NCBI GenBank assembly: GCA_002839535.1
Contig: PGYF01000072.1
Coordinates: 1 to 5,555 of the forward strand
Reading direction: 5' to 3'
Origin: Nitrospira bacterium HGW-Nitrospira-1
Lineage (GTDB): Bacteria > Nitrospirota > Thermodesulfovibrionia > Thermodesulfovibrionales > UBA6898
DNA length: 5,555 bases
This document shows, one piece after another, positions 5,434 to 5,555 of this stretch; the first letter of the stretch is position 1, and every line of letters starts with the position of its first letter. The notes below the pieces were generated by a model. The model had not been told where the DNA came from. It made no database searches and saw only the letters and a program-made list of their open reading frames with translations. A program made the translations under genes and the position numbers.

Positions 5434-5555
5434 ATTAAATAGTTGTATCCTGAAAAATAAAGGGTCTTCGTGGATGTGAGTGGGTAAAAATATTAGAAAA
5501 AGGCTATTCTTAAGATGATTCAAATGGAACGTTTACACGGGATTTCGTCATTCCA

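Noticed and set aside
5525..5555. TGGAA...TTCCA ends and a GTCATTCC segment resembling the edge of a dispersed palindromic repeat
   Set aside because: Only five bases pair and the sequence is cut by the window edge, so no repeat can be established.

Overview
This is a bacterial chromosomal window, probably an anaerobe or facultative anaerobe of the Nitrospirota / Desulfobacterota type. That placement is inferred from gene content only: a three-gene 'archaeal-type' glutamate synthase, a long-form HflX, a YajD-like HNH protein, PIN-type toxin-antitoxin remains and a dispersed CCTCCCCTTA palindrome. No rRNA or tRNA gene is present to support a firmer placement.

Layout: bases 1-51 may be the last codons of an unidentified plus-strand gene. 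Bases 64-1731 (minus) hold hflX, a ribosome-associated GTPase with all G motifs intact. Its natural N-terminus seems to begin at an ATA codon placed just after a perfect AGGAGG. A short divergent intergenic region follows. Bases 1823-2149 (plus) hold an intact YajD-like HNH nuclease with a TTG start and a strong ribosome binding site.

The rest of the window, 2142-5433 on the minus strand, is a graveyard that an ORF caller would report as four or five normal genes. Read 5' to 3' on the minus strand it is one operon: class II glutamine amidotransferase subunit (5433-4324), ferredoxin-domain FMN glutamate synthase subunit (4345-2725), and the GXGXG-domain third subunit (from 2601). The amidotransferase has an in-frame TAG at codon 197. 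The FMN subunit has an in-frame TAG at codon 257, a probable in-frame deletion of about 14 residues, and a one-base insertion near its C-terminus; the native C-terminus is still readable in the next frame. Only about 36 codons of the third subunit survive. They run straight into an antitoxin gene lacking its start, which overlaps by GTGA a PIN-domain toxin lacking its C-terminal two thirds. A 51-bp palindrome sits between the second and third subunit genes.

Intact, the three subunits would release ammonia from glutamine in the amidotransferase, channel it to the FMN/Fe-S subunit and form glutamate from 2-oxoglutarate. Every gene of the set is damaged while the neighbouring hflX and HNH genes are open, so recent operon loss is the simplest reading. 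Both TAG codons stand where I recall glutamine in the family (CAG to TAG), so readthrough or amber suppression is worth excluding, but the frameshift and truncations argue against it.
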